A stretch of 64,000 bases of DNA from Herbidospora galbida (GCF_005233835.1 NZ_SZQA01000014.1:62001-126000); one strand, 5' to 3'; shown: positions 25,693 to 36,591, numbered from the stretch's first letter. Translations and numbers: made by a program. The notes: generated from the sequence alone by a model not told the origin.

Positions 25693-27990
25693 ATGGACGC
25701 TTTGCAGCAGGTCTCCGCCTACTGGCGTGCCGCCAACTATCTCTCGGCCGGGCAGATCTATCTGCTGGACAACCCCCTGCTGACCGAGCCGCTCCTTCCA
25801 GAGCACATCAAGCCGCGTCTCCTCGGCCACTGGGGCACGACCCCGGGCCTCAACTTCGTCTTCGCCCACCTGAACCGGATCATCACCGAGCGCGGCCAGG
25901 ACATGATCTACATCGCCGGTCCGGGGCACGGCGGCCCGGCGACGGTGGCGCACGCGTGGCTGGAGGGGACCTACAGCGAGCTCTATCCCGACGTCTCCCA
26001 GGACGCCGCCGGGATGCGCCGCCTGTTCCGCCAGTTCTCCTTCCCCGGCGGGATCCCCAGCCACGCCGCCCCGGAGACGCCCGGGTCGATCCACGAGGGC
26101 GGTGAGCTGGGCTATTCGCTGGCACACGCGTACGGCGCCGCGTTCGACAACCCCGACCTGGTCGTGGCCTGCGTGATCGGCGACGGCGAGGCCGAGACCG
26201 GGCCGCTGGCCGGGAGCTGGCACTCGAACAAGTTCCGGCACCCCCGCAAGGACGGGGTCGTGCTGCCGATCCTCCACCTCAACGGCTACAAGATCGCCAA
26301 CCCGTCGTTCCTGGCCCGGATCCCCCCGGCCGAGCTCGCCAAGCTCATGGAGGGGTACGGCTACCGCCCCTACGTCGTCGAGGGCGACGACCCCGACGCC
26401 GTCCACCCTCTGATGGCGAGCACCCTCGACGCCGTCTTCAACGAGATCGCGACCCGCCCGGAACACCTCCCGATGATCATCCTCAAGACGCCGAAGGGGT
26501 GGACGGGCCCCAAGGAGGTCGACGGCAAGCCCGTCGAGGGCACGTGGCGGGCCCATCAGGTGCCGCTCTCCGAGGTCCGCACCAACGACGAGCATCGGGA
26601 GCAGCTGGCGGCCTGGATGCGGTCGTACAAGCCGGAGGAGCTCTTCGACGACCAGGGCAGGCCCTATCCCGAGGTCGTCGGGCTGGTGCCGAAGGGTCCG
26701 AAGCGGATGAGCGCCAGCCCGCACGCCAACGGGGGAGAGCTGCTCCGGCCGCTCGTGCTGCCGGACTTCCGCGACTACGCCGTGGCGATCGAGCGGCCCG
26801 GCACGGCGTCGACCTCGCCGACGCAGGTGCTCGGCACCTTCCTGCGCGACGTCATCGCGGCCAACCCGCATTCGTTCCGGCTGATGGGCCCCGACGAGAC
26901 CGCGTCGAACCGGCTCCAGGCGGTCTACGAGGCGACCGGCAAGGCGTGGCAGGCGGCGACGCTGCCGACCGACGAGAACCTCCAGCCGGGCGGGCGGGTC
27001 ATGGAGGTGCTGTCGGAGCACCTGTGCCAGGGCTGGCTGGAGGGCTATCTGCTGACCGGCCGGCACGGGCTGTTCAACTGCTACGAGGCGTTCATCCACA
27101 TCGTCGACGCCATGTTCAACCAGCACGCCAAGTGGCTCGACACCGCGCGGGAGATCCCGTGGCGGCGGCCGGTGGCCTCCCTCAACTACCTGCTGTCGTC
27201 GCACGTGTGGCGGCAGGACCACAACGGGTTCACCCACCAGGATCCGGGCTTCCTCGACGTCGTGCTGAACAAGAAGGCGAGCGTCGTGCGGGTGTACCTG
27301 CCGCCGGACGCCAACACGCTGCTCTCGGTCGCCGACCACTGCCTCCGCTCGCGTGACTACGTCAACGTGATCGTCGCCGGGAAGCAGCCGGTCCTCGACC
27401 TGTTCGACCGCGAGGAGGCGGTCGTCCACTGCACCCGCGGGCTCGGCATCGTCGACTGGGCCTCCAACGACGCCGGGCAGGAGCCCGACGTGGTGCTGGC
27501 CTGCGCGGGCGACGTCCCGACGCTGGAGACCCTCGCCGCCGTCTCGCTGCTCCGGGAGAAACTGCCCGACCTGCGGGTACGCGTCATCAACGTCGTCGAC
27601 CTGATGCGCCTGCAGCCTCCCGGGGAGCACCCCCACGGCCTGCCCGACGCCGAGTTCGACGCCCTCTTCACCACCGACAAGCCGGTCATCTTCAACTTCC
27701 ACGGGTACCCGTGGCTGATCCACCGGCTGACCTACAAACGGAACGGCCACGACAACTTCCACGTGCGCGGCTACCGCGAGGAGGGCACCACCACGACCCC
27801 GTTCGACATGGCCATGCTCAACGGCATCGACCGGTTCCACCTGGTCAGAGACGTGATCGACCGGGTGGAGGGGCTCGGGGTCCGGTACGCCGCCCTGCGC
27901 CAGGAGATGACCGACGCGCGCCTGCGGGCGCGTGCCCACACCCGCGCACACGGGGAGGACGCGCCCGAGATCCGCGACTGGACCTTCTAG
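25693..27990 (+). CDS. xfp: Phosphoketolase (xylulose-5-P/fructose-6-P)
   Basis: A 765-residue thiamine-diphosphate enzyme. Typical segments are [87 protein letters not shown] (the ThDP site) and [11 protein letters not shown]. It cleaves xylulose 5-phosphate or fructose 6-phosphate with phosphate to acetyl phosphate plus an aldose phosphate. Acetyl phosphate is then used by the divergent acetate kinase. Together the two give ATP without pyruvate. The last four bases overlap the convergent MFS gene. Confidence 0.97.
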   Translation: MDALQQVSAYWRAANYLSAGQIYLLDNPLLTEPLLPEHIKPRLLGHWGTTPGLNFVFAHLNRIITERGQDMIYIAGPGHGGPATVAHAWLEGTYSELYPDVSQDAAGMRRLFRQFSFPGGIPSHAAPETPGSIHEGGELGYSLAHAYGAAFDNPDLVVACVIGDGEAETGPLAGSWHSNKFRHPRKDGVVLPILHLNGYKIANPSFLARIPPAELAKLMEGYGYRPYVVEGDDPDAVHPLMASTLDAVFNEIATRPEHLPMIILKTPKGWTGPKEVDGKPVEGTWRAHQVPLSEVRTNDEHREQLAAWMRSYKPEELFDDQGRPYPEVVGLVPKGPKRMSASPHANGGELLRPLVLPDFRDYAVAIERPGTASTSPTQVLGTFLRDVIAANPHSFRLMGPDETASNRLQAVYEATGKAWQAATLPTDENLQPGGRVMEVLSEHLCQGWLEGYLLTGRHGLFNCYEAFIHIVDAMFNQHAKWLDTAREIPWRRPVASLNYLLSSHVWRQDHNGFTHQDPGFLDVVLNKKASVVRVYLPPDANTLLSVADHCLRSRDYVNVIVAGKQPVLDLFDREEAVVHCTRGLGIVDWASNDAGQEPDVVLACAGDVPTLETLAAVSLLREKLPDLRVRVINVVDLMRLQPPGEHPHGLPDAEFDALFTTDKPVIFNFHGYPWLIHRLTYKRNGHDNFHVRGYREEGTTTTPFDMAMLNGIDRFHLVRDVIDRVEGLGVRYAALRQEMTDARLRARAHTRAHGEDAPEIRDWTF

Positions 27991-29312
27991 GCGGGTTCGA
28001 GCACGGGGGCCGGCCGCCGGGAGAGCACGAGCGCGCCGGCCAGGGCCGCCCCCACCGCGGGGATGAACAGGGCGGCGTGCAGCGACCCGGTCGCGTAGAC
28101 GGCGGTGGCGGCCGAGATCCCGAGGGCCATGCCGAACTGGGTGCACGTGTAGAGCAGCCCCCCGGCCAGGCCGTGCTCCCGGTCGGCCACCCCGTCGGTC
28201 GCGGCGATCGTGTAGGGCCCGTAGGCCAGCGCGAACGCCACCCCGACGAGCAGCAGCGCGGGCAGCATCACCAGCGCGGCCCGGTCGATGCCCGTGGGCA
28301 GGAACAGCAGGTAGGCCACCGCCCCGACACCCGCTCCCGCGCAGATCACCCGGACCGTGCCGTACTTCCTGATCAGCCACGGCGTGACCGTCGGCCCGAG
28401 GACGGCGTCGACGCCCATCGTCGCCATGATCAGCCCGGTCTCCAGCGTCGACCAGCCGCGCTCCTCCTGCAGATGCAGGGTGACCAGGAACTGGAACGCC
28501 GAGAAGGAGCCCATGAAGAGGATCGCGCTGACGTTGGTGCGGGCGATCGTGCCGGTCTTCAGCAGGCCCAGTCGGAGCAGCGGGTACGCGGCCCGCCGCT
28601 CGACGGCGACGAACGCCGCCACCAGCCCGAGCCCGGCCGCGAAGATCGGGACCGCCCACAGGTCGGGCCGCTCCAGCCGGACCACCCCGTAGATGAGCAG
28701 CAGCATCGCGCCGGTCACGGTGAACGCCCCGGCGAGGTCGAAGCGGCCCCCGGCGCGTTCGCCGTTGTCGCGGATCAGCGGGATGGCCGCCGCGAGCAGC
28801 AGCGAGGCGAAGATGACCGGCGCGAAGAACACCCACCGCCAGCCGAACGTGGTCAGCACGCCCCCGGTGACCATGCCGAGCGAGTATCCGGCGCCGCCGA
28901 CCGCGCCGTAGATGATCAGGGCCCGGTTCCGTAAGGCCCCCTCGGCGAAGTTGGTCGTGATCAGCGACAGCCCGGCCGGGGCGATGAACGCCGCCGCCAC
29001 CCCCGTGACGAACCGCGCCAGCAGCAGCATCCACCCCTCGGTGGCCAGCCCGCCCAAGCCGCTGAAGATCGCGAAGATCCCCAGCCAGAGCAGGAACATC
29101 CGCCGGCGGCCCAGCATGTCGGCGGCCCGCCCGCCCAGCAGGATGAACCCGCCGAACCCGAGCACGTAGGCCGACACCACCCCGCTCAGCACCCCCGTCG
29201 ACAACCCGAGGTCGGCCCTGATGGCCGGAAGGGCGACGTTCAGCAGAGCGACGTCGACGCCTTCCATGAAAATCGTCCCGCACAGCACGAAAAGCACACC
29301 CCACGTGCGCAT
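27987..29312 (-). CDS. MFS drug/metabolite transporter
   Basis: A 441-residue major facilitator. The first helix has the [17 protein letters not shown] motif of drug exporters, and the second loop is [13 protein letters not shown] (motif A). The helix 5 region is [18 protein letters not shown]. About 12-14 helices are visible. The ATG at 29312 is divergent from an HxlR regulator that begins 64 bases away, with inverted repeats between them, so the pair is probably a regulator-efflux module. The substrate is unknown. Confidence 0.92.
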   Translation of the reverse strand: MRTWGVLFVLCGTIFMEGVDVALLNVALPAIRADLGLSTGVLSGVVSAYVLGFGGFILLGGRAADMLGRRRMFLLWLGIFAIFSGLGGLATEGWMLLLARFVTGVAAAFIAPAGLSLITTNFAEGALRNRALIIYGAVGGAGYSLGMVTGGVLTTFGWRWVFFAPVIFASLLLAAAIPLIRDNGERAGGRFDLAGAFTVTGAMLLLIYGVVRLERPDLWAVPIFAAGLGLVAAFVAVERRAAYPLLRLGLLKTGTIARTNVSAILFMGSFSAFQFLVTLHLQEERGWSTLETGLIMATMGVDAVLGPTVTPWLIRKYGTVRVICAGAGVGAVAYLLFLPTGIDRAALVMLPALLLVGVAFALAYGPYTIAATDGVADREHGLAGGLLYTCTQFGMALGISAATAVYATGSLHAALFIPAVGAALAGALVLSRRPAPVLEPA

Positions 29313-29329
29313 GTGTGGCCCCCTGAGTC

Positions 29330-29365
29330 GGTTACCTCTTGTAAGCGACTCCATCCTGGGTAACC
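29330..29365. promoter_or_regulatory. Inverted repeats in the HxlR-MFS divergent promoter
   Basis: GGTTACC (29330-29336) and GGTAACC (29359-29365) form an inverted repeat. Within the left part, TTAC-N5-GTAA (29332-29344) is a smaller dyad. The region lies between the divergent starts and is the likely operator for the HxlR protein. Confidence 0.5.
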
Positions 29366-29375
29366 ATTGCGAGCT

Positions 29376-29810
29376 ATGGAAGACGGGACTTTTTTGACAC
29401 CCGGTCACTGTGGAGATACCGGCCCCGACTACGACGCATTCCAATGGGACAGCCGCGAAGACTGCGAAGTGCGGCAGATTCTCGACCGCATCGCCGACAA
29501 ATGGTCGCTCTTGGTGATCGCGCTCCTCGACAACAAGACGATGCGTTTCACCGAGCTGAAGCGGGAGATCGACGGCATCAGCCAGCGCATGCTCGCCCGC
29601 ACCCTGCGCCACCTCGAACGCGACGGCCTGGTCAAGCGCACCGTCTTCCCCGTCGTCCCGCCCCGGGTCGACTACGAGCTGACCCCGCTCGGCGAGAGCC
29701 TGCACGAGACGATCCAGGCCCTGGTGACCTGGACCGAGGCCCACCAGACCCAGATCGCCGCCGCCCGGGAGAACTACGACCGCGTGGTCAGTGGATCTTC
29801 TCCGGGATGA
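29376..29810 (+). CDS. HxlR-family transcriptional regulator
   Basis: A 144-residue winged-helix regulator. The family signature starts with a cysteine, CEVRQILDRIADKWSLLVI, followed by TMRFTELKREIDGISQRMLA and the wing RTVFPVVPPRVDYELTPLGE. Members sense quinones, aldehydes or oxidants, often through the cysteine in the first motif. It is divergent from the MFS transporter and probably represses it. The final 23 bases overlap the convergent membrane-protein gene. Confidence 0.94.
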   Translation: MEDGTFLTPGHCGDTGPDYDAFQWDSREDCEVRQILDRIADKWSLLVIALLDNKTMRFTELKREIDGISQRMLARTLRHLERDGLVKRTVFPVVPPRVDYELTPLGESLHETIQALVTWTEAHQTQIAAARENYDRVVSGSSPG

Positions 29811-30939
29811 TCTGGGTCAGCCGCGTGCGCGGCTGCAGCCGTTCCCTGAGCTGGGTGACCTGCCGCTGCACGTCGAGTTCCTGCAGGCAGGTGAGGGGTC
29901 CGGCACCCAGTTCGCGTACGGACAGGCGGGCCCCGTAGTCATGGGCGACGTCGGGTCTCCTGGCCTTGGGCGCGAGGAGCCGGACCAGCCGCAGCGGCGC
30001 GAGCAGGACGTCCACGGCCAGCTCCTCCCGGCGGACCGACAGCGCGCCTCGCGCGATCTTCACCAGGCCGCGCGGCAGCAGGTCGGCCAGCCGGTAGTCG
30101 TCGGCCACCGGCGGCAGCACGGTCACCACGACCTCGCCGTAACGGCCGTCGGCGCGCAGGAAGGCGGTGACGATGATCTCGTCGTCCTGGAGGACCACCC
30201 GCCGGTAGCAGCGGGCGCCCTCGGTCACGGTGATCACCGGGCGGGCGTGGTCGAGCAGCGGTGACGTGGGCTCCAGCACCCCCGGCGCGACGAAGACGTC
30301 GGTCCCCTCGGGCGGTTCGAGTCCGGGCGCGGGCCACGTCTCCCTGACCTCTCCCCACCCGATGAACGCCCGCTTCGACAGCGTGAGGTTGCCGTGCTGG
30401 GCGCGGGCCAGGTAGTCGAGCCTCGGGTCGTCGACCGGCGGCGCGGCCGCGCCGGCCCGCAGCCGCTTCGCCAGGATCACCCCCGACCTCACCCGGAATC
30501 CGGCCACCACGACCAGGGTGAGCGCGATCGCCGACATGCCGACCGGCATGGTGCCCAGGTCGACCGGCTGGCCGCTGACCAGCGCCTCCAGCCACGGCAC
30601 CTTGACCATCAGCAGCACACCGAGGGTCATCACGACGACCGGGCCGCCCCGGCGGGAGTGCCGGAACCAGACGAACCCGCCCAGCACGACGAGCCAGCTC
30701 ACCATCCGCCAGAAGTCGAGGACCATCCCGGCCGCGATCACCAGGGAGACGAGCAGATCCCGGTACGCCATCAACCGCCGCGCCCGCAGGCAGTGCCGCA
30801 CCACCGGGACCACGTCGAAGTCGCCGGCCGAGGGGGCCACGCCCCGGTAGGGGTCGCGGGTCAGCTCCCGGAGGACCGCCTCGCGGAACCGGGTGTCGAG
30901 ATATCCGGCCGCGCAGAGATAACGCGTCGTGTTCGACAT
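29788..30939 (-). CDS. Uncharacterised membrane protein
   Basis: A 383-residue protein from the ATG at 30939 (MSNTTRYLCAAGYLD); an upstream ATG at 30993 would add 18 residues. The N-terminal part (LRELTRDPYRGVAPSAGDFD) precedes two or three hydrophobic segments, roughly residues 60-100 and 115-160, and a large soluble C-terminal half with a run of beta strands (DDEIIVTAFLRADGRYGEVV). No catalytic motif or known domain is recognised. The gene overlaps HxlR tail-to-tail and is divergent from the alcohol dehydrogenase. No clear function can be given. Confidence 0.78.
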   Translation of the reverse strand: MSNTTRYLCAAGYLDTRFREAVLRELTRDPYRGVAPSAGDFDVVPVVRHCLRARRLMAYRDLLVSLVIAAGMVLDFWRMVSWLVVLGGFVWFRHSRRGGPVVVMTLGVLLMVKVPWLEALVSGQPVDLGTMPVGMSAIALTLVVVAGFRVRSGVILAKRLRAGAAAPPVDDPRLDYLARAQHGNLTLSKRAFIGWGEVRETWPAPGLEPPEGTDVFVAPGVLEPTSPLLDHARPVITVTEGARCYRRVVLQDDEIIVTAFLRADGRYGEVVVTVLPPVADDYRLADLLPRGLVKIARGALSVRREELAVDVLLAPLRLVRLLAPKARRPDVAHDYGARLSVRELGAGPLTCLQELDVQRQVTQLRERLQPRTRLTQIIPEKIH

Positions 30940-31058
30940 GATGGTGGCCACAGCACCAGTAAGGGGTGCGATATTCGTTTTGTCTTCCGGCAAATGCGGC
31001 TATTGGCCACCTTTTGTCAATTCCTTGCGGGGTGCCGCCTATCGTCGGACGTGTGGAG

Positions 31059-32021
31059 ATGAACGCCTGGGTGGTGGCCCGGCCGGGCACGCTGGAGTTC
31101 ACCCGGCTGCCGGTTCCCGAGCCGGGGCCGGACGAGGTGCTCGTCCAGGTCGAGGTGTGCGGCGTGTGCCGTACCGACCTGCATCTTCGCGACGGCGACC
31201 TCGACGTCCACCGGCCCCGGACCGTGCCCGGACACGAGGCGGTCGGGCGGATCGCCGGCACCGGTGAACGCGTCGGGGTGGCGTGGCTGCGGTCGACCGA
31301 CGGGAGCTGTCGTTACTGTCTGCGCGGCGACGAGAATCTGTGCCCGAATTCGACGTACACGGGATGGGACGCCGACGGCGGTTACGCCGAATATCTCGTC
31401 GCGCCGCGCGACTACGTCTATCCGCTGCCCGACGACTATCCGGCCGAGAAACTCGCGCCGCTATTGTGCGCCGGGATCATCGGCTACCGGTCGCTGCTGC
31501 GGGCCGAACTGCCCCCCGGCGGGCGGCTGGGCGTCTACGGGTTCGGCGCGTCCGCCCATCTGACCGCTCAGGTCGCGATCGCGCAGGGGGCGACGGTCCA
31601 CGTGCTGACCCGGGCGGAGGAGGCGCGGCGGCTGGCCCTCGAACTCGGCGCGGCGTCGGCGCGCGGCGCCTACGACCAGCCGCCCGAGAAGCTCGACGCC
31701 GCGATCCTGTTCGCGCCGGTCGGCGACCTGGTGCCGACCGCGCTCGAAGCCCTCGACCGGGGCGGCACCCTCGCCGTCGCCGGCATCCACCTGACCGACA
31801 TCCCGGTGCTGAACTACGACCGGCACCTGTTCCAGGAGCGGGACCTGCGCTCGGTGACGGCCAACACCCGCGCCGACGGCCGCGCCTTCCTGGAGTTCGT
31901 CGCCGAGCACCCGCTCACCGTCGAGACCACGCCCTACCCGCTCGACCGCGCCGACCGGGCGCTCAGGGACCTGGCCGCTGACCGAGTGAATGGGGCCGCG
32001 GTGTTGAGTATCGCCCCGTGA
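31059..32021 (+). CDS. Zinc-dependent alcohol dehydrogenase family protein
   Basis: A 320-residue medium-chain dehydrogenase. The catalytic zinc site is formed by CGVCRTDLH and the following VPGHEAVG. The structural zinc motif is [12 protein letters not shown], which lacks one of the usual spacings but keeps three cysteines. The cofactor-binding Rossmann motif is [16 protein letters not shown]. It resembles AdhP/AdhA-type enzymes that oxidise primary alcohols with NAD(P). The ATG at 31059 is preceded by a GTG two codons earlier, also usable. The last 59 bases overlap the convergent membrane-protein gene. Confidence 0.92.
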   Translation: MNAWVVARPGTLEFTRLPVPEPGPDEVLVQVEVCGVCRTDLHLRDGDLDVHRPRTVPGHEAVGRIAGTGERVGVAWLRSTDGSCRYCLRGDENLCPNSTYTGWDADGGYAEYLVAPRDYVYPLPDDYPAEKLAPLLCAGIIGYRSLLRAELPPGGRLGVYGFGASAHLTAQVAIAQGATVHVLTRAEEARRLALELGAASARGAYDQPPEKLDAAILFAPVGDLVPTALEALDRGGTLAVAGIHLTDIPVLNYDRHLFQERDLRSVTANTRADGRAFLEFVAEHPLTVETTPYPLDRADRALRDLAADRVNGAAVLSIAP

Positions 32022-33381
32022 CCCAGGCCGCCGACGCCCCCACCACCGTGCTGAGCACCACGGCCAGCACCGTGGCCTGGGCGTAGGCAGGGACCCAACC
32101 GACGCTCCAGGCCGCGAACGGGGCCATGATGACGAGCCAGGTCAGCCCGGCCGTGGCCAGGCCGACCGGCAGGATCCACAGAGGCGGCCTGGCCAGGACG
32201 GCGAAGAACATCATCAGGGCGAAGGCCGCCACTGGGAGGATCAGCGCGAGAGCCAGCACTTTGACATCGGGATAGAGCGGCGGCGCGTATCCCCCGGACA
32301 CGATGTCGTGGAACTCCGCCCGGGGAGCCAGCCAGAACCACGCGGCCACCCAGCCGACCGCCACGCCGACGATGAACCCGAGCGTGCGGATGCCCGTCGC
32401 GAGCGCGAACAGCCCGACCACGACGCCGATGAAGAGGGCGTTCTGGGGGAGGGCGGTGTCGTAGCGACCCGGGGCGTCGGTGGGCACCGTGGCGGCCGGA
32501 TCGAGCTGATAGTCCTTGATGCCGATCCTGCGCCAGGTTCCGGAGGCGTCGCGGACCGCGACCCCGTCGGCTCCGTTGGCGACGACGACCAGGCCGGGGA
32601 TCGCCGAGACGCTGAGCGACTCCACCGGCTGGAGGTCCTCGGGCTCGTCGGGCGGGTAGGCCCGGACCAGCCGGTCCTGCACCTCGGGGGAGAGCTCCCA
32701 CGCGGTCGTCCAAGCCCCGCCGCCCGTCGACTCCTCGACCTTCAGACGTCCCGGGACGACGCGGAGACATCGATCGCCGGCACAGGAGGACGGCGTCGGG
32801 GAACTCCGGACGGCGCTCGTCCACTCCTCCCAGGTGACCCCGTCGCGGGTCAGGTAGGCGCGCGAGACGAAGCGCTCGTCGCTTTTGAGCTCGACGATGA
32901 TCGCACCGTCGCGCACCTCGGTGGCGAACGCCATGGGCGGCACATAGGGCTGCGCGGGGCTGGTCGCGGTGATCGCCAGCACGGCGGCCGGGGTCAGCAG
33001 CACGACGACGGTCCGCCCGGTGGGCACGGGGTGCCGGGAGGCCCACCAGGCGACGTACAGGGCGGGCAGGGTGAGCAGGTCGGTCGGGTCGGCGAGGACC
33101 ACCGAGGGGCCCCAGACCAGCGTCCAGGCCTCGGAGGCCAGCCAGGCCCCGGTGGCGGTGGCCTTGACCAGGGCGAACCCGGCACCGGTGACCGCGATCG
33201 AGACCGCGGGCCTGCGGAGGGCCAGGTCGAGCACGGCGGGCAGCAGGATCAGCCCGGCGACATCGCTGAGCTTCCCGGTGACGAGGCCGGGCCACGTGTA
33301 CTTCAGCAGGTGGTCGTTGACGACGAGCACGACCAGGGCCAGCACCGTCAGGGGGTGGCCGAGCCACGACGCGCGGCTCAT
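31963..33381 (-). CDS. Uncharacterised membrane protein, paralogue 2 of a tandem pair
   Basis: A 472-residue protein, clearly homologous along its length to the gene just upstream. The shared N-terminus contains [20 protein letters not shown] and [19 protein letters not shown], followed by four hydrophobic segments. A soluble middle domain (about 140-310) has [12 protein letters not shown] and [19 protein letters not shown], suggesting a beta-propeller-like or sialidase-like repeat (TRDGVTW) with a disulfide. The C-terminal third has further transmembrane helices. No enzyme motif is seen. Its ATG overlaps the stop of the paralogue by four bases. The N-terminal TGKLSDVAG pattern occurs in actinobacterial membrane proteins of unknown role. 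Confidence 0.8.
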   Translation of the reverse strand: MSRASWLGHPLTVLALVVLVVNDHLLKYTWPGLVTGKLSDVAGLILLPAVLDLALRRPAVSIAVTGAGFALVKATATGAWLASEAWTLVWGPSVVLADPTDLLTLPALYVAWWASRHPVPTGRTVVVLLTPAAVLAITATSPAQPYVPPMAFATEVRDGAIIVELKSDERFVSRAYLTRDGVTWEEWTSAVRSSPTPSSCAGDRCLRVVPGRLKVEESTGGGAWTTAWELSPEVQDRLVRAYPPDEPEDLQPVESLSVSAIPGLVVVANGADGVAVRDASGTWRRIGIKDYQLDPAATVPTDAPGRYDTALPQNALFIGVVVGLFALATGIRTLGFIVGVAVGWVAAWFWLAPRAEFHDIVSGGYAPPLYPDVKVLALALILPVAAFALMMFFAVLARPPLWILPVGLATAGLTWLVIMAPFAAWSVGWVPAYAQATVLAVVLSTVVGASAAWVTGRYSTPRPHSLGQRPGP

Positions 33382-34721
33382 CGCCGGCTCCCCGTGAGGA
33401 ATCCGCCCGCGACTCCCGCCGCGGTCACCAGCACGAACGCGAACAGCGCCGCCTGATCGGCGTCGTCGTAGAACGCCAGCGCGCCCGCGCTCCAGGCGGC
33501 GTAGGGCGCCAGCACCGCCGTCCCGGCCACCAGTCCGGAGACCAGGCTCACCACGATCAGCCGTCCGGGCGGCCTGGCCCGGCTGACGCCCCACGACAAC
33601 AGCCCGACCCCTCCCACCATGAACATGATCGCGGGCGGCATGCCCAGGAATCCCAACGTCGACTCCACCATGGTCAGTCCCATCCGCAAGCCCGCGAGCA
33701 GCAGGATTCCGCCGAAGAGGATCGCGGGGCGGCGGGCGCCCGCGCACAGCGCCAGCAATGCGGCGGCCAGTGCTCCCAGTACCACGAGGTCGTACACCTC
33801 GTAACGGCCCGGCGTGGTCAGGGGCACCGCGCCGGAGGCGGTCAGGCCGTCGGGGCCGACGCCGAGCCGGTGCCAGGCGCCCCGGGCGTCCCGCAGGGCG
33901 ATGCCGTCGGTGCCGTTGGCGGCCACCACCAGCCGTTCGGTCACCGCGACCGCCAGCGACTCCGTCGGTTCCGAATGGCCGAACGCGGGGTCGGCGTTGC
34001 GGCGCAGCAGCCGGTCCCGGGCCTCGTCGGGGATCTCCCACACGGTGGTCCAGCGTCCGTCCCGGATCTCCTGGACCCGCAGGTGACCGGGCACGACCCG
34101 GTAGCAGGCCGTGCCGTGGCAGTCCCTGGCCGTCGGCCAGGCCTCCTTGTGCTGGATCCACTTGTCCCAGGTGACTCCGTCGCGGGTCCGGTAGGAGACC
34201 AGGTCGTCGCCCATGCCGTAGCCGCCCCGGGTGTGGACGACGATCGCGTCCCCGTCCGCCTCGACGGCGTAGGCGCTGTAGGGCCAGTCGAACGGCGCGG
34301 CGCTCGTCGCGGCCACCGCCAGCACGGCGGGCGGCACGACCAGGAACACCACCGCCTTGTGGACCGGCACCGGATGCGTGTACGCCCACCACGCCGCCCA
34401 GAGCGCGGGCAGCGCCAGCAGGTCGGTCGGGTCGGCGAGGACTCGCGACGGCCCCCAGACGGCCGTCCACGCCTCTGAGGCCAGCCACGCGCCGGTCGCG
34501 GTCGTCTTGACCAGTGCGAACCCGACGCCGGTGACGGCGATGGAGACCTTCGCGCGCCTGACCACCAGGTCGAGCAGCGCGGGAAAGAGGATCAGCCCGG
34601 CGACGTCACTCAGCTTCCCGGTCACGAACCCGGGCCAGGCAGCTTTCAGCACGTGATCGTTCACGACGAGAACGACCAGGGCCAGCACGGTCAGGGGCTG
34701 GCCTATCCACGTATGCCGCAC
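33378..34721 (-). CDS. Uncharacterised membrane protein, paralogue 1 of a tandem pair
   Basis: A 447-residue protein with the same architecture as its downstream neighbour: N-terminal membrane helices with [20 protein letters not shown] and [20 protein letters not shown], a soluble middle with TRDGVTWDKWIQHKE and CHGTACYRVVPGHLRVQEI, and a C-terminal cluster of helices. The soluble part has a sialidase/Asp-box-like TRDGVTW element and an ANGTDGIALRDARGAWHRLG stretch. The sequences have diverged well beyond recent duplication, but the middle domains align motif by motif. The two are probably cotranscribed. No function is known to me. Confidence 0.8.
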   Translation of the reverse strand: MRHTWIGQPLTVLALVVLVVNDHVLKAAWPGFVTGKLSDVAGLILFPALLDLVVRRAKVSIAVTGVGFALVKTTATGAWLASEAWTAVWGPSRVLADPTDLLALPALWAAWWAYTHPVPVHKAVVFLVVPPAVLAVAATSAAPFDWPYSAYAVEADGDAIVVHTRGGYGMGDDLVSYRTRDGVTWDKWIQHKEAWPTARDCHGTACYRVVPGHLRVQEIRDGRWTTVWEIPDEARDRLLRRNADPAFGHSEPTESLAVAVTERLVVAANGTDGIALRDARGAWHRLGVGPDGLTASGAVPLTTPGRYEVYDLVVLGALAAALLALCAGARRPAILFGGILLLAGLRMGLTMVESTLGFLGMPPAIMFMVGGVGLLSWGVSRARPPGRLIVVSLVSGLVAGTAVLAPYAAWSAGALAFYDDADQAALFAFVLVTAAGVAGGFLTGSRR

Positions 34722-34818
34722 TCCCTAAGGGAACGCGCCAAACTCGCCGAAACCGATACCCGTGATCATTTTGGAACCGGATCGTACGTGCGCCGATGCG
34801 CCCCAGGTATTTGCCGAG

Positions 34819-34834
34819 GTCGGACATTTCCGAC
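34819..34834. promoter_or_regulatory. Inverted repeat upstream of the ABC operon
   Basis: GTCGGA and TCCGAC (stem of six, loop CATT) form a perfect dyad 43 bases before the substrate-binding protein start. It may be an operator or a leader hairpin; the position fits an operator near the promoter. Confidence 0.35.
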
Positions 34835-34876
34835 ATCATCGGGGGGTTAGTCACGTACGACCCCGGAGGCTCCCTC

Positions 34877-35746
34877 ATGCACCGTTCCACGCTTCTCCTG
34901 GCGGCCGGTGTGCTCATCCTCGCGACCGCCTGCGCTCCCGAAGAGACGGCGCCAGCGGTCGCGGAGCTCACCCCCTCGGGCCCGGCCGTGGACGCGTGCG
35001 CCAAGGAGAGCCTCAAGCTCATCACGCCCGGCAAGCTGACCATCGGCACCGACAAGCCGGCGTACGAGCCCTGGTTCAAGGACGACGACCCCGCCAACGG
35101 GCAGGGCTTCGAGGGCGCGGTCGCCGCGGCCGTCGCCAAGGGGCTCGGGTTCACGCCGCAGGAGGTCGCCTGGGAGACCGTGCCGTTCGACTCCTCGTTC
35201 GCGCCCGGTCCGAAGAAGTTCGACTTCGACATCAACCAGATCTCCATCACGCCCGAGCGGGCCAAGGCGGTCGACTTCTCCGAGGGCTACTACACCGTCA
35301 AGCAGGCGGTCGTGGCGCTCGGCGACTCGAAGTTCGCCTCGGCGGCCAACCTCGCGGCGCTCAAGGACGCGAAGATCGGCGTACAGGCCGGGACGACCGC
35401 GCTGAGCGCGGTGCGCGAGGTCATCCAGCCCGGTGACGACCCGAGCGTCTTCAACCAGCAGATCGACGCCGTCAGCGCGCTGAAGAACAAGCAGATCGAC
35501 GCCATCGTGGTCGACCTGCCGACCGCGTTCTACGTCACCGCCGCGCAGGTCGAGGGCTCGAAGATCGTCGGGCAGTTCGCCGCGTCCAGCGGCACCCCCG
35601 AGGAGTTCGGGCTGCTCTTCGAGAAGGGCAACACCCTCGTCGGCTGCGTCGACAAGGCGCTGGCCGACCTCAAGTCGTCTGGTGAACTGGCCGCGATCGA
35701 GCAGCAGTGGCTGACCTCGACCGCGGGCGCGCCCGAACTCTCGTGA
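34877..35746 (+). CDS. ABC transporter amino-acid-binding lipoprotein
   Basis: A 289-residue periplasmic-binding-type protein of the polar amino acid class (SBP_bac_3). The lipoprotein signal ends in LATAC, with lipid attachment expected at cysteine 20. The mature part shows KLTIGTDKPAYEPWF, FEGAVAAAVAKGLGF, FDFDINQISITPERAKAVDF and IGVQAGTTALSAV, all typical. Ribosome site GGAGG lies nine bases before the ATG at 34877. It begins a three-gene operon with its permease and ATPase, with four-base overlaps. The ligand is probably a polar amino acid, perhaps glutamine or arginine, but the ligand residues were not assigned. Confidence 0.95.
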   Translation: MHRSTLLLAAGVLILATACAPEETAPAVAELTPSGPAVDACAKESLKLITPGKLTIGTDKPAYEPWFKDDDPANGQGFEGAVAAAVAKGLGFTPQEVAWETVPFDSSFAPGPKKFDFDINQISITPERAKAVDFSEGYYTVKQAVVALGDSKFASAANLAALKDAKIGVQAGTTALSAVREVIQPGDDPSVFNQQIDAVSALKNKQIDAIVVDLPTAFYVTAAQVEGSKIVGQFAASSGTPEEFGLLFEKGNTLVGCVDKALADLKSSGELAAIEQQWLTSTAGAPELS

Positions 35747-36591
35747 CGACCACCTGGGTCAAGAGCGACCGCCAGAAGGAGCGCGAGAAGCTTCTCCGGG
35801 CCCAGGGGCGGCGCTCGGTGTCGGTCGCGACGATCTCCACGGTCGTCGTGGCCGGGCTGGTCGTGTTCGGGCTGCTCGCCTCGCCGGGCTGGCCCCGGGT
35901 GCGGGAGACCTTCTTCAGCTGGGACGCCCTGGTCACGTCGCTGCCCGACATCCTCCGCGGTTTCCTGCTGAACGTGGTGATCTTCCTGATCGCCGAGCCG
36001 GTCATCCTCCTGCTCGGGCTCGGGGTGGCGCTGCTGCGCGGGCTGCGCTCGCCGGTGTTCTTCCCGCTGCGGGCGCTGGCCGCGATCTACACCGACGTGT
36101 TCCGCGGCATCCCGGTCGTCCTGCTGGTCTACCTGGCCGGGTTCGGCGTACCGGCGCTCCAGTTGCAGGGGGTGCCGAGTGATCCGGTGGTGCTCGGCAC
36201 GATCGGGCTGATCCTGTCGTACACCTCCTTCGTCGCCGAGGTGTTCCGGTCGGGGATCGACTCCATCCACCCGAGCCAGAAGGCCGCCGCGCGGTCGCTC
36301 GGGCTGTCGCACGGGCAGACGATGCGGTACGTCGTCGTCCCGCAGGCCGTCAGGCGGGTCGTGCCGCCGCTGCTCAACGACTTCGCGTCGCTGCAGAAGG
36401 ACAGCGCGCTCGTCGCCTTTCTCGGACCCCTGGAGGCGCTGCGGCAGGCGCAGATCCACGCGGCCGACATGTTCAACTACACCCCTTACGTCACCGCCGC
36501 GCTGCTGTTCGTGGCGCTGACGGTGCCGATGGCCCGTTTCACCGACCACCTGGCCGCCCGCGCGGCACGTCAGCGCGGAGGCGCGTCATGA
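35743..36591 (+). CDS. ABC transporter permease (polar amino acid family)
   Basis: A 282-residue permease beginning at a GTG that overlaps the binding-protein stop. A charged cytoplasmic tail (residues 1-30) precedes the first helix. The HisM-type domain is evident in DVFRGIPVVLLVYLAGFG and the EAA loop VFRSGIDSIHPSQKAAARSL, which docks on the ATPase. About five or six helices are seen. It forms the membrane channel of the importer with the flanking genes. The long charged N-terminal tail is somewhat unusual for the family. Confidence 0.95.
   Translation: MTTTWVKSDRQKEREKLLRAQGRRSVSVATISTVVVAGLVVFGLLASPGWPRVRETFFSWDALVTSLPDILRGFLLNVVIFLIAEPVILLLGLGVALLRGLRSPVFFPLRALAAIYTDVFRGIPVVLLVYLAGFGVPALQLQGVPSDPVVLGTIGLILSYTSFVAEVFRSGIDSIHPSQKAAARSLGLSHGQTMRYVVVPQAVRRVVPPLLNDFASLQKDSALVAFLGPLEALRQAQIHAADMFNYTPYVTAALLFVALTVPMARFTDHLAARAARQRGGAS

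Noticed and set aside
24574-29304. A very long minus-strand open frame (1576 codons) covering acetate kinase, the phosphoketolase region and beyond
   Set aside because: Only the last 346 codons are real (acetate kinase). The rest is antisense to phosphoketolase and reads through the MFS gene in the wrong frame; long spurious frames are expected at this GC content.
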